Source of the DNA: RBG-16-64-43 sp964353865
GTDB lineage: Bacteria; Chloroflexota; Anaerolineae; Anaerolineales; RBG-16-64-43
Direction: 5' to 3'
Length of the DNA: 64,000 nt
Assembly (NCBI GenBank): GCA_964353865.1
Contig: CAYGXJ010000031.1
Location: 1 to 64,000, forward strand
Of the stretch, positions 43,372 to 52,512 are shown one piece after another; within the stretch, counting starts at the first letter, position 1; each line of letters begins with the position of its first letter. A program made the translations under genes and the position numbers. The notes below the pieces were generated by a model. The model worked only from the letters and a program-made list of their open reading frames with translations, did not search any database and had not been told where the DNA came from.

Positions 43372-44628
43372 CTAGAGAACGATGTTGGACGAGGCTGGCG
43401 CAGCGCTCGCTCCGGCCAGGACGCTCTCGTACAGGATCAGCACTTGCTGGGCGACGGTCCGCCAATCGTAGGAGCGCGCCAAGCTGACGCCATGCCGCCC
43501 GAACTCGCGGCGGACATCGTCATTGCGCAGCAGGTAAGCCAGGTTCTCCGCCAACAGCGGCGCATCCCCGTCCGGAACATGGAACCCCGTTCGGCAGTCC
43601 TGGACGAGATACAAGAGCCCCCCTACTCCCGAGGCGACGACGGGTGTGCCGCAGGCCATGGCCTCCAACGCGACGAGGCCAAACGACTCGTAGTGCGATG
43701 GGACGACGACGACATCGGCCGCCGAATAGTAGTAGGGCAGACTTTCCTGGCTCTTCTTGCCGACGAAAGCGACGACGTCCGTCACACCCAATTCTTCGCG
43801 CAGCGCCTGCAGGCGGGCCATCTCGTCGCCGGGCGAGTCCGGGTCACCGCCGATGACCATGACGCATGCACATTCACCATCGATACCCCCTTGGCTGCGC
43901 AGAAGGGCCCCCGCGCGCAAAAGGGTCTCGATTCCCTTCAACCGTTCAATGCGCCCGACGTAGAGCAGCATGCGTGCATTCGGCTCCAGGCCGATCTGCG
44001 CCTTGGCCCGCGCGGCCGGGATGGGGTGAAACGTTTCCAGGTCAACGCCCGGAGGGATGACAACAACCTTGCGCAAGTCGGCGTTGTGCAGCCATTGAAG
44101 CTGGGCACGCTCGGCCGGTGTGGCGGCCACCACGCGGTCGACCCAGGTCAGCATGTCTGCCTCGGCTTCCACGCGAAGCGGGTCCGCAGGGGTGCCCTCG
44201 AGGCGGGCCTTCATGATTCCCAGCGTATGGAACATGTGCACGACCGGCACGCGCCAGGCCGTGCGCAAGGGCTTCGCCGCCAGCGCTGAGAGCCAATAGT
44301 GGGAATGGATCAGATCGTAGCGCGTGCCCTCCTGGGCAACGAAGCGCTGGATGCCCTCTGTGAACTCCGGGACGAAGCCGGCCAGGGCGATCTTGGGTTG
44401 CGGCTGCTCGGGGCCGGCCGGCACATGCACCACCCGGTTGCCGTAGCCCAGGTCGTGCACCACGTGCGGCACGTGCTCATCTTGCGAGCGCGTGAACACA
44501 TCTACGCCAATGCCTCGCCGGCCGAGCGCACGCGTGAGTTCGCGCACGTAGACGTTCATCCCGCCCGTGTCCTTGCCACCCAGCACGGCCAGAGGGCAGG
44601 TATGGTAGGAGATCATGGCGATGCGCAT
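43372..44628 (-). CDS. GT4-family glycosyltransferase (MshA/sucrose-synthase-like)
   Basis: A 418-residue retaining GT-B glycosyltransferase. The N-terminal donor/acceptor loop YHTCPLAVLGGKDTGGMNVYVREL, the HSHYWLSAL motif, LLYVGRIERLKGIETLLRA, and the nucleotide-sugar E-x7-E region in VVPSHYESFGLVALEAMACG are clear. Close relatives include MshA and sucrose-phosphate-synthase-like enzymes; the acceptor cannot be told. The ATG at 44628 is used because MRIAMISYHTCP is the family start. It lies 19 bp downstream of the LCP gene on the same strand, which suggests a role in cell-surface glycans. Confidence 0.86.
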   Translation of the reverse strand: MRIAMISYHTCPLAVLGGKDTGGMNVYVRELTRALGRRGIGVDVFTRSQDEHVPHVVHDLGYGNRVVHVPAGPEQPQPKIALAGFVPEFTEGIQRFVAQEGTRYDLIHSHYWLSALAAKPLRTAWRVPVVHMFHTLGIMKARLEGTPADPLRVEAEADMLTWVDRVVAATPAERAQLQWLHNADLRKVVVIPPGVDLETFHPIPAARAKAQIGLEPNARMLLYVGRIERLKGIETLLRAGALLRSQGGIDGECACVMVIGGDPDSPGDEMARLQALREELGVTDVVAFVGKKSQESLPYYYSAADVVVVPSHYESFGLVALEAMACGTPVVASGVGGLLYLVQDCRTGFHVPDGDAPLLAENLAYLLRNDDVRREFGRHGVSLARSYDWRTVAQQVLILYESVLAGASAAPASSNIVL

Positions 44629-44647
44629 GGCGAGCTGCCGGCCTGAG

Positions 44648-45739
44648 CTAGTTGCAGGGCGAAGTGCCCGCTCCCGAGGGATACGTGCCCTCAAGGAACT
44701 GGCTCACCAATTCGCGGATGCGGGCTTCATCGCCGCGCCAGACGAAGGTGTGCAGGGGCGGTGTGGCCAATGGAATAGGTTCGGTCGTGGCAGTCAACAA
44801 CTCGCGCGGAATCGAGGCACTGAAAATGCTCTTCGTCCCGACCGAGGGGGCCACGGCCACCAATCGGCTGATCTTCTCGGGCGTGAGATCAGTCAGCACG
44901 TTGCCCAGGAAGCTTTCAATGATGGCCGGGATTCTCGGTAGCACATCGGCACGGGTGACCTTGGCCCGCAGCGCGCACAACACCTCGGTCTGGCGGTCAA
45001 TCCGGTCGAGCTCCGTATCGATCTTGCGGATGCGCGAGTAGGCCAGCGCCTGTGCCCCATTGAAGTGATTCCATCCCGCGTTGAAGTAGGGCAGCGGGGT
45101 TGGGCTGGTGGTCCCGTCGACGTCGCGCGGCAGGTAGATGTCGATACCTCCGAGGGCGTCCACGATCCGGGTGAAGGTGGTCATGTTGACCGCGACATAG
45201 TTGTCGATACGCAATGCGTAGTTCTCGTTCAGGGTGCGTGCCAGGAGCCCGGGGCCGGCTCCACCCGGTTCGTCGTACACATTACCATAGTAGTAGGACT
45301 GATTGAGCTTGCCGCGGTCAAGACCGTAGTGATCCTCAATGCCCGGAATACGCACCCACAGATCTCGCGGAAAGGCGAGCATGGTGACCTTGGCATTGGT
45401 GAAATCGATCCGCACCACGCGCGTCACATCCGCCAATCCGCGGATGTAACCCGCGGAGTTGTCCGCCCCGACCGCCAGGATGACGAGTGCATCGGTTGCA
45501 GGCGGTTCCGAGGTGGCTGTCCCTTCAGCATCAGCGGTGGGCGTGTCCTCGCCCAGAGGGCTTTCCGCACTCGGGGTCGTCATCCCCGGGGCAACCAATG
45601 TGTCGGTCGGAAGATCCAAAACCAGGCTCGGTCCGAGCGGAGTCGACCAATGCGTCGCAAGCTGGACTCCCAGATAGCCGCCAACTCCCAGCACGACGAC
45701 GAGCACAACCGCAAGGACTACTTTAGCTGTGGTCCGCAT
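44648..45739 (-). CDS. LytR-CpsA-Psr family glycan ligase
   Basis: A 363-residue LCP protein that attaches polyprenyl-linked glycans to the cell wall. An N-terminal membrane anchor (about residues 5-26) is followed by a Thr/Pro-rich linker and the LCP domain. That domain has the polyprenyl-phosphate-binding residues in DVTRVVRIDF, MLAFPRDLWVRIPG, GKLNQSYYYGN, the arginine-containing ALAYSRIRKID and RIDRQTEVL. It pairs with the glycosyltransferase downstream and diverges from a sugar-transferase gene. A perfect inverted repeat covers its promoter. Confidence 0.9.
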   Translation of the reverse strand: MRTTAKVVLAVVLVVVLGVGGYLGVQLATHWSTPLGPSLVLDLPTDTLVAPGMTTPSAESPLGEDTPTADAEGTATSEPPATDALVILAVGADNSAGYIRGLADVTRVVRIDFTNAKVTMLAFPRDLWVRIPGIEDHYGLDRGKLNQSYYYGNVYDEPGGAGPGLLARTLNENYALRIDNYVAVNMTTFTRIVDALGGIDIYLPRDVDGTTSPTPLPYFNAGWNHFNGAQALAYSRIRKIDTELDRIDRQTEVLCALRAKVTRADVLPRIPAIIESFLGNVLTDLTPEKISRLVAVAPSVGTKSIFSASIPRELLTATTEPIPLATPPLHTFVWRGDEARIRELVSQFLEGTYPSGAGTSPCN

Positions 45740-45782
45740 CGCTTGAGCTTCTGCTCCTTCGAAAGGGGGAAAACGCGGGCAG

Positions 45783-45806
45783 AGTATATCACGCGGCCCG
45801 CGTGAT
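45783..45806 (-). promoter_or_regulatory. LCP promoter -10 and adjoining inverted-repeat operator
   Basis: On the minus strand TATACT (45783-45788) lies 44 bp before the LCP start. Immediately upstream, and sharing one base, is a perfect inverted repeat of two 9-bp arms, ATCACGCGG (45788-45796) and CCGCGTGAT (45798-45806), around one C. This spacer position is typical of a repressor site. Confidence 0.55.
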
Positions 45807-45852
45807 TCGTGGGCGCCGGCACTCCGCGAGGACGCGTATTCGGGCGCCGCGC

Positions 45853-45881
45853 TTGACCCTGCTCCCGCCGCAGAGTATTAT
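45853..45881 (+). promoter_or_regulatory. promoter for the sugar-transferase gene
   Basis: TTGACC (45853-45858), 17 nt, TATTAT (45876-45881), 93 bp before the ATG at 45974. It diverges from the LCP promoter. Confidence 0.65.
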
Positions 45882-45973
45882 CCGCGCGATGCCTCGCCAT
45901 TCGAAGACGCCTTGCGCAGACGGGCCGGCCGACACTGTGTGCGGGTTTGGTCGCGCCCCCCTCGGTTGACCCG

Positions 45974-47041
45974 ATGATTCCAACGGCGGTGAGGCTGCTG
46001 TTTGCGCTTTTCGGCCCAGCCCTGGTGGCCTACCTCGTTCCGCGCCTCTCCGGCCCTTCGCATGAAGCCGGAGTGAGGGCGCGCTACCGCCTGGCGATCG
46101 TTGCGGGCCTCTTCTTGCTCGTCACGTTATCTCTGATTCCGACGTTGATCGGCGCGCCTCAAACCGCTGGGCCCGCGGGCACGGTGGCGGCCTCGGCTGT
46201 TCTCGGCCTGGCCGGCACATTCATCGGGGCCGCGGCGGCCAGCATCGCAGAATTCGGCTGGGTAGAGAACAACTCGCCGCCTCCGGCCCAGGTGGAACAA
46301 GACGTGGTGGAGCAACATGTCGCGAGGTTCGGCCAGCCGCCCGCGTTGCGTGCCACGAAGCGCGTGTTCGACATCGCCTTAGCGGTGGTCGGGCTTGGCC
46401 TCAGCGCACCGCTGTGGGTCGTGTTCTGCGCCCTCATTTGGCTGGAGGACCCGGGCCCCGTCGTGTTCGTCAAGAATTCTGTCGGCCGCGGGGGACGCAA
46501 CTTCGCCCAGCTTAAACTGCGAACCATGGTACGCAATGCCGAGGATCAAACTGGGCCCATCCCCGCTCGCGAGAAAGATGTGCGCATCTTGCGCAGCGGA
46601 CGCTTCTTGCGCAAGACCGCGCTCGATGAGCTGCCGCAACTGGTGAACATATTGCGCGGCGACATGAGTTTCGTCGGCCCGCGCCCGCTGCGAACGGTGG
46701 TGGTTCACGAGTACCTGCAACGGCTGCCGGAATTCGCCGAGCGCCACCAGGTGCAGCCCGGCTTGGCCGGTCTGGCGCAAGTCGTCGGGGATTATTACGT
46801 GCCGCTGCGCAGCCGCCTGCGTCTCGACCGCCTGTATGCGCGGCATGCAGGCCTCCTGTTCGATCTGCAGCTGTTGGGGCTGGCGATGTTGATTGTCTTT
46901 TGGTATCGCTGGAAGAAGGGTTGGGGAGGCCGTTTGCCGCGCCGCCGGCTGCATCGGCGGCCCGCCTCCGCTTCAGGCGGCCCGTGGGTCTCGATCTGGC
47001 GCACGCCACCAGGCAAGCCAGAGAACCGCTCCGATCAATAG
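45974..47041 (+). CDS. bacterial sugar transferase (polyprenyl-phosphate glycosyl-1-phosphate transferase)
   Basis: A 355-residue membrane enzyme that starts lipid-linked glycan assembly by moving a sugar-1-phosphate onto polyprenyl phosphate. Several N-terminal membrane helices (to about residue 105) precede the catalytic module: FDIALAVVGLGLSAPLWVV, PGPVVFVKNSVGRGGRNFAQLKLRTM, and DELPQLVNILRGDMSFVGPRPL with the Asp-Glu catalytic pair. The basic C-terminal tail runs 69 bp into the 3' end of the converging flippase gene. The ATG at 45974 is preferred to the TTG at 45947. Confidence 0.88.
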   Translation: MIPTAVRLLFALFGPALVAYLVPRLSGPSHEAGVRARYRLAIVAGLFLLVTLSLIPTLIGAPQTAGPAGTVAASAVLGLAGTFIGAAAASIAEFGWVENNSPPPAQVEQDVVEQHVARFGQPPALRATKRVFDIALAVVGLGLSAPLWVVFCALIWLEDPGPVVFVKNSVGRGGRNFAQLKLRTMVRNAEDQTGPIPAREKDVRILRSGRFLRKTALDELPQLVNILRGDMSFVGPRPLRTVVVHEYLQRLPEFAERHQVQPGLAGLAQVVGDYYVPLRSRLRLDRLYARHAGLLFDLQLLGLAMLIVFWYRWKKGWGGRLPRRRLHRRPASASGGPWVSIWRTPPGKPENRSDQ

Positions 47042-48322
47042 CCCGTTGAGCGCTTGTCCCCCTACCGCGCCAGCCAGACCGAAGGAGTGTATGGCCAACA
47101 ACCCAAGCGTGAAGATCGAAAGGGTGGCCAGGGCATTCGCCAGGAACACTGGCCGAGTCCAAGGGATGGCTTTGAAGCACGCCTGCAGCGGGGCATAGGC
47201 GAACCACAACATGTACGCCAAGGCAAGCAGCGGCAGCATTCCCGAGTAGCCGGCGTACTTCTCGCCGTATAGCAAGCGCATGAGCGGGGCCGAGAAGAGC
47301 GACACGCCGGCCAGAAGCGCGATGGCGGGCAGGACCGACAACCAATCGACGCGCGAGAGCAGCGCACGCAGCCCGCCCCACCCGCCCAGCTTGAAACGCC
47401 GGGCGGCGCGCGGGGTCAGAAAAGTGTCAATGGTGCGCAGCAACACGTGAATTGGGGCGACCAGATTCTGCAGCGCACGGAATGCCCCCGCGGCCGCGAA
47501 ACTGATCATGCCCGCTGAGAGGATCGGGTAGATCTCGAGCGCCGCCCAGTTGGCGATGCTGCCGCCCGATACCCATCGTCCGAAGGACCAGTTCGTTCGC
47601 AGTACTCCGCGGACATCGAGCCCGGCGCGAGTCCACGACTCCCTGATCTGAATCACTCCCACCACGCCGGCCGCTAGCGAGCCGTAGGCGATCGCATCGA
47701 GCCCGGCGCGGGCCGAGAGCCCTCCACCGCAGGCCATAAGCCCCAGCACCGCCAACCGCACCAGGCTGGCCAACCCCGTGTTCAACAAGGCCGCGCCGAC
47801 CCGGCCGCGTGCGTATAACCCCCGCCGGAGGAACTCCTGGACCTGCCACGTGCTGCCGACAAACGCCATCGCCGAAACCGTCGGCCCGGCCACGTCGTTG
47901 CCGGTTGCGGTCAGCACCCAACCCAAGCCGAGCGCCCCGAGCGCCGTGAGCACCGAAAGCATGAGCTGCAAAACGGCCGTGCTGCTTGCGTAGCGACGAT
48001 ACGCATCCCCCTCCAGCGTCGGACCGATTGCATTAAGGGGTTGAACGGTGAACCCCTCCTGGACCGCGCGTATCAGCAGCAGCAGCAAGAACCCTACCCC
48101 ATACATACCAAACTCGGTGGGGCTGATTGCCCGCGCCAGGATGATCGACGCAGCGAAATTCGTCAGGCTGATCGCGCCCTGGTCAAACGCTGCCAGGTAC
48201 CCCTGCAATGCGGAATCGCTCGAGAGGAGTTCGGCCGCCGGACGCAGCGACCCGGGCATGGGCGTTCGAGCAACGGCGGCCCGCAGCTGGTCGGCTGGGC
48301 CTTGGTGTGGAGATTGGGTCAT
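46973..48322 (-). CDS. oligosaccharide flippase (Wzx/MATE-like)
   Basis: A 449-residue protein with about twelve to fourteen membrane helices, including ISLTNFAASIILARAISPTEFGMYG at the N-terminus, the usual polysaccharide-flippase opening. It moves undecaprenyl-linked oligosaccharides across the membrane. Its start ATG overlaps the stop of the upstream thioredoxin-domain gene by 4 nt, and its end overlaps the converging sugar-transferase gene. Substrate identity cannot be read from the sequence. Confidence 0.85.
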   Translation of the reverse strand: MTQSPHQGPADQLRAAVARTPMPGSLRPAAELLSSDSALQGYLAAFDQGAISLTNFAASIILARAISPTEFGMYGVGFLLLLLIRAVQEGFTVQPLNAIGPTLEGDAYRRYASSTAVLQLMLSVLTALGALGLGWVLTATGNDVAGPTVSAMAFVGSTWQVQEFLRRGLYARGRVGAALLNTGLASLVRLAVLGLMACGGGLSARAGLDAIAYGSLAAGVVGVIQIRESWTRAGLDVRGVLRTNWSFGRWVSGGSIANWAALEIYPILSAGMISFAAAGAFRALQNLVAPIHVLLRTIDTFLTPRAARRFKLGGWGGLRALLSRVDWLSVLPAIALLAGVSLFSAPLMRLLYGEKYAGYSGMLPLLALAYMLWFAYAPLQACFKAIPWTRPVFLANALATLSIFTLGLLAIHSFGLAGAVGGQALNGLLIGAVLWLAWWRAPDRDPRAA

Positions 48323-50349
48323 GGCGTGAGTTGCATGCGGAGTTCTTCAATCGATTCGGCGGGCAGCCGACAGGCCATGTCGACGCAAACGTACGCCCGT
48401 GGCGGCGCCTCAATACCCACTCGCTCTGAAAGCACGGGCACGAGGGTCGGCTGGCCGGGGCGGCCCCAGGCGGAGACAACTTCCGGCCACGAGGTCCGCG
48501 CCACCTCCGAGCGCAGCGAGTCCAACAGCGGGTCGCCTGCCGTGCCAACGAGAGCCACGCTCTTCACTCCACCCAGCCAGTCTTCGCCATCCAGCAGCCA
48601 TTGCGCGAAGGAGGTCGGGTGTTGAGCGGCCGACGACAGCATGACGGGCAATGCACGATCAACCGCTTCGAGCCAGCGTGGGGAGCCATCCAGCGCATGC
48701 AGCCGGAGCATTACACCGTACGCCAGGGCCGAGGCACTGGGCGTGGGCGCATCATGCAGCGTATGCGGCCGGGCCACGAGCTGCTCATGCCGCAGCCCGG
48801 TGTCGAAGAACCCGCCCTCGGGCCGCTCGAAGTCCCTGAGCAGCGCATCGCACAGGGCCACTGCATTCGCAAAGTAGCTCTCCTCCCCCGTGGTCTGGTA
48901 GTGTTCGAGGAGGCCTGCGGCGAGTGCGGCGAAATCCTCGGCGAACCCGTATTCGGCTACCCGACCGCCCCGCCACACGCGCCGCACCTGCCCATCCTGG
49001 ATCAGATGAGCGCGCAAGAATGCAGCGCAGCGTTCGGCCGCAACGGCCAGGTCCGCGCGCTCGAGCATGCGCGCACCCAGGGTAAGCGCAGCCAGCCCCA
49101 ACCCATTCCATGCGGCTACCACTTTGTCGTCGCGCGCCGGAGCCACGCGGCGGCCGCGCGCGGCGAGCAGCCTCGCATTCAGATCGTGCAGTCGGGTGGA
49201 GTCGGCCGATGACAACCACGCCGAAGACGTGGCTTGTTCAGGCGAATGGGCCAAACGCAGAATGGATCGCCCGTCGAATGCACCCTGCGCGCTCACCCCG
49301 TACGTCTCAGCCGCCCAGTCTGCATCCGCACCAAGATGATCCTTGAATTCCTCGAACGACCAAACGTAGTAGCGCCCCTCCTCGCCTTGCGAGTCGGCAT
49401 CCAGCGACGAGGCTAAGCCGCCTTCATCCAGCATGAGTTCGCGCACCACGAAATCGAGAGTTGCCTCGGCCGCACGACGGAACTCCAAATCGCCTGAGGC
49501 CTGCCATCCGCGCAGGTATGCCCGCGCGAGAAGCGCCTGGTCGTAGAGCATCTTTTCAAAGTGCGGAACGTGCCATGACCGGTCGGTGGCGTAGCGGTGG
49601 AATCCCCCGCCCACCTGGTCGAACATCCCGCCGCGCGCCATGGCTCTCAGTGTGCGCTGCGCGAGGTCGAGCGCCAACCCGTCTCCCGTGCGGCGGTGCC
49701 GGCGGAGCAGGAACTCAAGTGCCAGGGGTTGAGGGAACTTGGGCGCGTCTCCCCATCCGCCCCACTCCATATCAAAACCGTTGAGAAGGTTCTCGAGCGC
49801 CTGCTGCAGGAGGGTCGGGTCGGCCGTCGCGGGCGCGGAGGCCCTGCTCCCCTCGCGGGCGATGCCGGCACGCAGCGCGGCACCATTCTCCATCACCTGG
49901 GCTCGCCGCGTACGCCAGGCCTGCGCAACGCTCGCAAGCACTTGCCGGAAGGAAGGCAACCCGTGGCGCGGCTCGGGCGGAAAGTAGGTTCCGCCGTAGA
50001 ACGGGTCGCCCGCCGGCGTCAGAAAGACCGAGAGGGGCCAGCCCCCTTGCCCGGTCAGCGACACGACCGCGTCCATGTAGATAGAATCCAGATCCGGTCG
50101 TTCCTCGCGATCCACCTTGACCGGCACGAAGAAGCGATTGAGCAGATCGGCTGTGGCCGGGTCTTCGAAGGATTCGTGCGCCATCACGTGACACCAATGA
50201 CAGGCTGCGTATCCAATCGAAAGAAAGATCGGCCGGTCATCGCGCCTCGCCTTACTCAGCGCGGCCTCGCCCCACGGAAACCACTCCACCGGGTTATGGG
50301 CGTGCTGCAAGAGGTAGGGTGAGGCGCTGTCAATGAGGGCGTTGGGCAT
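48319..50349 (-). CDS. thioredoxin-domain protein of the YyaL/SPATA20 family
   Basis: A 676-residue protein of the DUF255 type. The N-terminal thioredoxin-like domain has CHWCHVMAHESFED near residue 50 and starts NALIDSASPYLLQHAHNPVEWFPWG, the highly conserved family opening. An (alpha/alpha)6 barrel resembling glycosidase/epimerase folds follows (WNGLGLAALTLGARML, and GLASSLDADSQGEEGRYYVW near 290). Its biochemical role is not established. Linkage to the flippase by a 4-nt overlap is noted but not informative. Confidence 0.9.
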   Translation of the reverse strand: MPNALIDSASPYLLQHAHNPVEWFPWGEAALSKARRDDRPIFLSIGYAACHWCHVMAHESFEDPATADLLNRFFVPVKVDREERPDLDSIYMDAVVSLTGQGGWPLSVFLTPAGDPFYGGTYFPPEPRHGLPSFRQVLASVAQAWRTRRAQVMENGAALRAGIAREGSRASAPATADPTLLQQALENLLNGFDMEWGGWGDAPKFPQPLALEFLLRRHRRTGDGLALDLAQRTLRAMARGGMFDQVGGGFHRYATDRSWHVPHFEKMLYDQALLARAYLRGWQASGDLEFRRAAEATLDFVVRELMLDEGGLASSLDADSQGEEGRYYVWSFEEFKDHLGADADWAAETYGVSAQGAFDGRSILRLAHSPEQATSSAWLSSADSTRLHDLNARLLAARGRRVAPARDDKVVAAWNGLGLAALTLGARMLERADLAVAAERCAAFLRAHLIQDGQVRRVWRGGRVAEYGFAEDFAALAAGLLEHYQTTGEESYFANAVALCDALLRDFERPEGGFFDTGLRHEQLVARPHTLHDAPTPSASALAYGVMLRLHALDGSPRWLEAVDRALPVMLSSAAQHPTSFAQWLLDGEDWLGGVKSVALVGTAGDPLLDSLRSEVARTSWPEVVSAWGRPGQPTLVPVLSERVGIEAPPRAYVCVDMACRLPAESIEELRMQLTP

Positions 50350-50470
50350 CAGTTCACATCAAGGGGCGAAGTGTGCCACAAAGCCATCGATTTGGCTAGA
50401 CTTCGGCGGCCGCCCAGTGCGCTGGCCGCATAGCGTATACTCGGCCAATCTTCGATGAACCGTCGGGGCC

Positions 50471-51115
50471 ATGACCTCTTCCGCACATAGCATCACCACC
50501 TTGCTCTTCGATCTGGATGACACGCTGTACAATCCCTCCAGCGGGGTATGGCAGGCCATTGGCGAGCGCATCAACCGCTTCATGGCGGAACGGGTGGGAA
50601 TTCCGGCCGGGCGCGTCGCCGCATTGCGCGAACAGTATTTCGTAACGTTCGGCACCACCCTCAACGGGCTGCGGGCCAATCACGGCGTGGACCCCGAGGA
50701 GTACCTGGCCTTCGTGCACGATATCCCACTTGACCGGCTGCTGGCGGAGGACCTCCAGCTTCAGGCCATGCTGGCTCTCTTACCGCAGCGCAAAGTCATC
50801 TTCAGCAACGCCGACCGCGCCCACGCACACCGCGTCCTCCAGCGATTGGGTGTCGCGAAGGACTTCGAACAGGTCATCGACATCCACTCTCTGGGTTTCA
50901 TCAACAAACCCGAACCCGAAGCTTACCGGCGGGCGCTCACGCTGCTCGGAACGACCGGCGCGCCTGAATGCGCGATCATCGACGACCAACTGCGCAACTT
51001 GTTGCCGCCCAAGGCGCTCGGAATGCGCACCGTGTGGGTTCATCCGACCGGCGGCGAACCAGGGGCCGATTTTTCCATCCGCTCAATCCTCGATCTCCCC
51101 GCGTGCCTCACCTAA
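50471..51115 (+). CDS. HAD-family pyrimidine 5'-nucleotidase-like phosphatase
   Basis: A 214-residue haloacid dehalogenase. The catalytic motif DLDDTLYNPSSG near residue 15, motif II VIFSNADRAHAHRVL, lysine in FINKPEPEAYRRAL and the acidic pair in IIDDQLRNLLPPKALGM match the SDT1-like pyrimidine 5'-nucleotidase branch. It probably dephosphorylates nucleoside monophosphates or small phosphorylated metabolites. A TATACT at 50436-50441 may be its -10. Confidence 0.85.
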   Translation: MTSSAHSITTLLFDLDDTLYNPSSGVWQAIGERINRFMAERVGIPAGRVAALREQYFVTFGTTLNGLRANHGVDPEEYLAFVHDIPLDRLLAEDLQLQAMLALLPQRKVIFSNADRAHAHRVLQRLGVAKDFEQVIDIHSLGFINKPEPEAYRRALTLLGTTGAPECAIIDDQLRNLLPPKALGMRTVWVHPTGGEPGADFSIRSILDLPACLT

Positions 51116-51244
51116 TACACGAGACGACTTATCTTGTTCTAACGGACCTGTGGTAGGCTGACTCGCAGGATGTGCAGCCGGCAGGTGCCTTCGGGCTCGC
51201 ATTGTTGTGCGCCGAGGCGTCGCTCATCCGGGAGAGGGCCGTTC

Positions 51245-52498
51245 ATGCGCCGATCGACAATTACGATCCTTCTGTGGGTGGTTATCACGGTGGGCCTGGT
51301 GGCGTCGGCCACCGGCGCCGGATTCGTCGCAGGCCGCACCTCGCTCGCATGGCTGCCCAATCTGCCCGGATTCCCGGCCACGGCCTCCCTCGAGCAGAGC
51401 TCGTCGGATCAGGCGGGGACCCCCAAGGCGCTGAGCGCAGCCTTCGCCCCCTTCTGGGAAGCATGGGATATCGTCAACGAGCAGTATGTCGACCAGCCGC
51501 TGGATCAAGTCAAGCTCATCGGCGGGGCCGTCCGGGGCATGATCGACTCGATTGGCGACGAGCATTCTTCCTACATGGACCCGGAGGAGTACCGCCGGGC
51601 GAACGCCCCGCTGGAGGGCGGCTATGAAGGCATCGGCGCCGAGGTCGACATCACCGGCGATTACGTCGAGGTTATCTCCAACTTCCCCGATTCACCGGCC
51701 GACAAAGCAGGCCTGCGAACCGGGGATGCCTTCATCCGCGTGAACGGCGAAGACATGACCGGGGTTGACGGCAACGAAGTAGTTCGCAAAATCCTCGGAC
51801 CGGCGGGGTCGACCGTGCACCTCAGCGTGCAACGAGAGGGCGAAGCTCAGCTGCTTGAATTCGAACTGGTGCGGGCGCGCATCGCGATCCCCAGCATGGA
51901 AGCGCACATCCTCAAGGAGGGCATCGCCTACGTCCGCCTGTACACTTTTGCCGACGAGACGGGCAACGACCTGCGCCAGGCGCTGCAGAACTTGCTCGCC
52001 ACCGATCCCACCGGCATCATCCTAGACTTACGCGGCAACCCGGGCGGGTCACTGCAAGCGTCGGTGGAGGTCGCCTCTCAATTCCTGGGCCAAGGCCAGA
52101 CAGTGCTCATCGAGCAATACGGCGATGGCTCGCGCCAGACAATCTCGAGCCTGCGCGGCGGGTTGGCCACCGACATCCCGCTCATCGTCCTGGTCGACCG
52201 CGGCTCGGCCTCGGCCTCCGAGGTCGTTGCCGGTGCCATTCAGGATCTCCACCGCGCCCAGCTGGTGGGCGAGGTGACCTATGGCAAGGGTTCAGTGCAG
52301 AACTGGATCCCCCTCAAGAACGATCAGGGCGCGGTGCGTATCACCATCGCCCGTTGGCTGACGCCTGACGGCCGGCAGATAGCAGAAGTCGGCTTGACGC
52401 CGGATGTGGTCGTTCCGCTGACCGAGGAGGACCTGAGCGCCGGGCGCGATCCGCAGCTCGAAAAGGCGATTGAACTTCTCACCCCACAGCCTTCTTGA
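51245..52498 (+). CDS. S41-family C-terminal processing peptidase
   Basis: A 417-residue exported serine protease (CtpA/Prc type). N-terminal signal anchor at about residues 5-28; PDZ domain around 120-200 (EGIGAEVDI, FPDSPADKAGLRTGDAFIRVNGEDM); catalytic domain with DLRGNPGG, the nucleophile serine in DRGSASASEVVAGA and the general-base lysine in TYGKGSVQ. The ATG at 51245 is chosen because the hydrophobic leader follows directly. It is followed after 14 nt by a membrane zinc protease gene, suggesting an envelope-proteolysis pair. Confidence 0.92.
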   Translation: MRRSTITILLWVVITVGLVASATGAGFVAGRTSLAWLPNLPGFPATASLEQSSSDQAGTPKALSAAFAPFWEAWDIVNEQYVDQPLDQVKLIGGAVRGMIDSIGDEHSSYMDPEEYRRANAPLEGGYEGIGAEVDITGDYVEVISNFPDSPADKAGLRTGDAFIRVNGEDMTGVDGNEVVRKILGPAGSTVHLSVQREGEAQLLEFELVRARIAIPSMEAHILKEGIAYVRLYTFADETGNDLRQALQNLLATDPTGIILDLRGNPGGSLQASVEVASQFLGQGQTVLIEQYGDGSRQTISSLRGGLATDIPLIVLVDRGSASASEVVAGAIQDLHRAQLVGEVTYGKGSVQNWIPLKNDQGAVRITIARWLTPDGRQIAEVGLTPDVVVPLTEEDLSAGRDPQLEKAIELLTPQPS

Positions 52499-52512
52499 GA
52501 AAGGAGCCTTCC

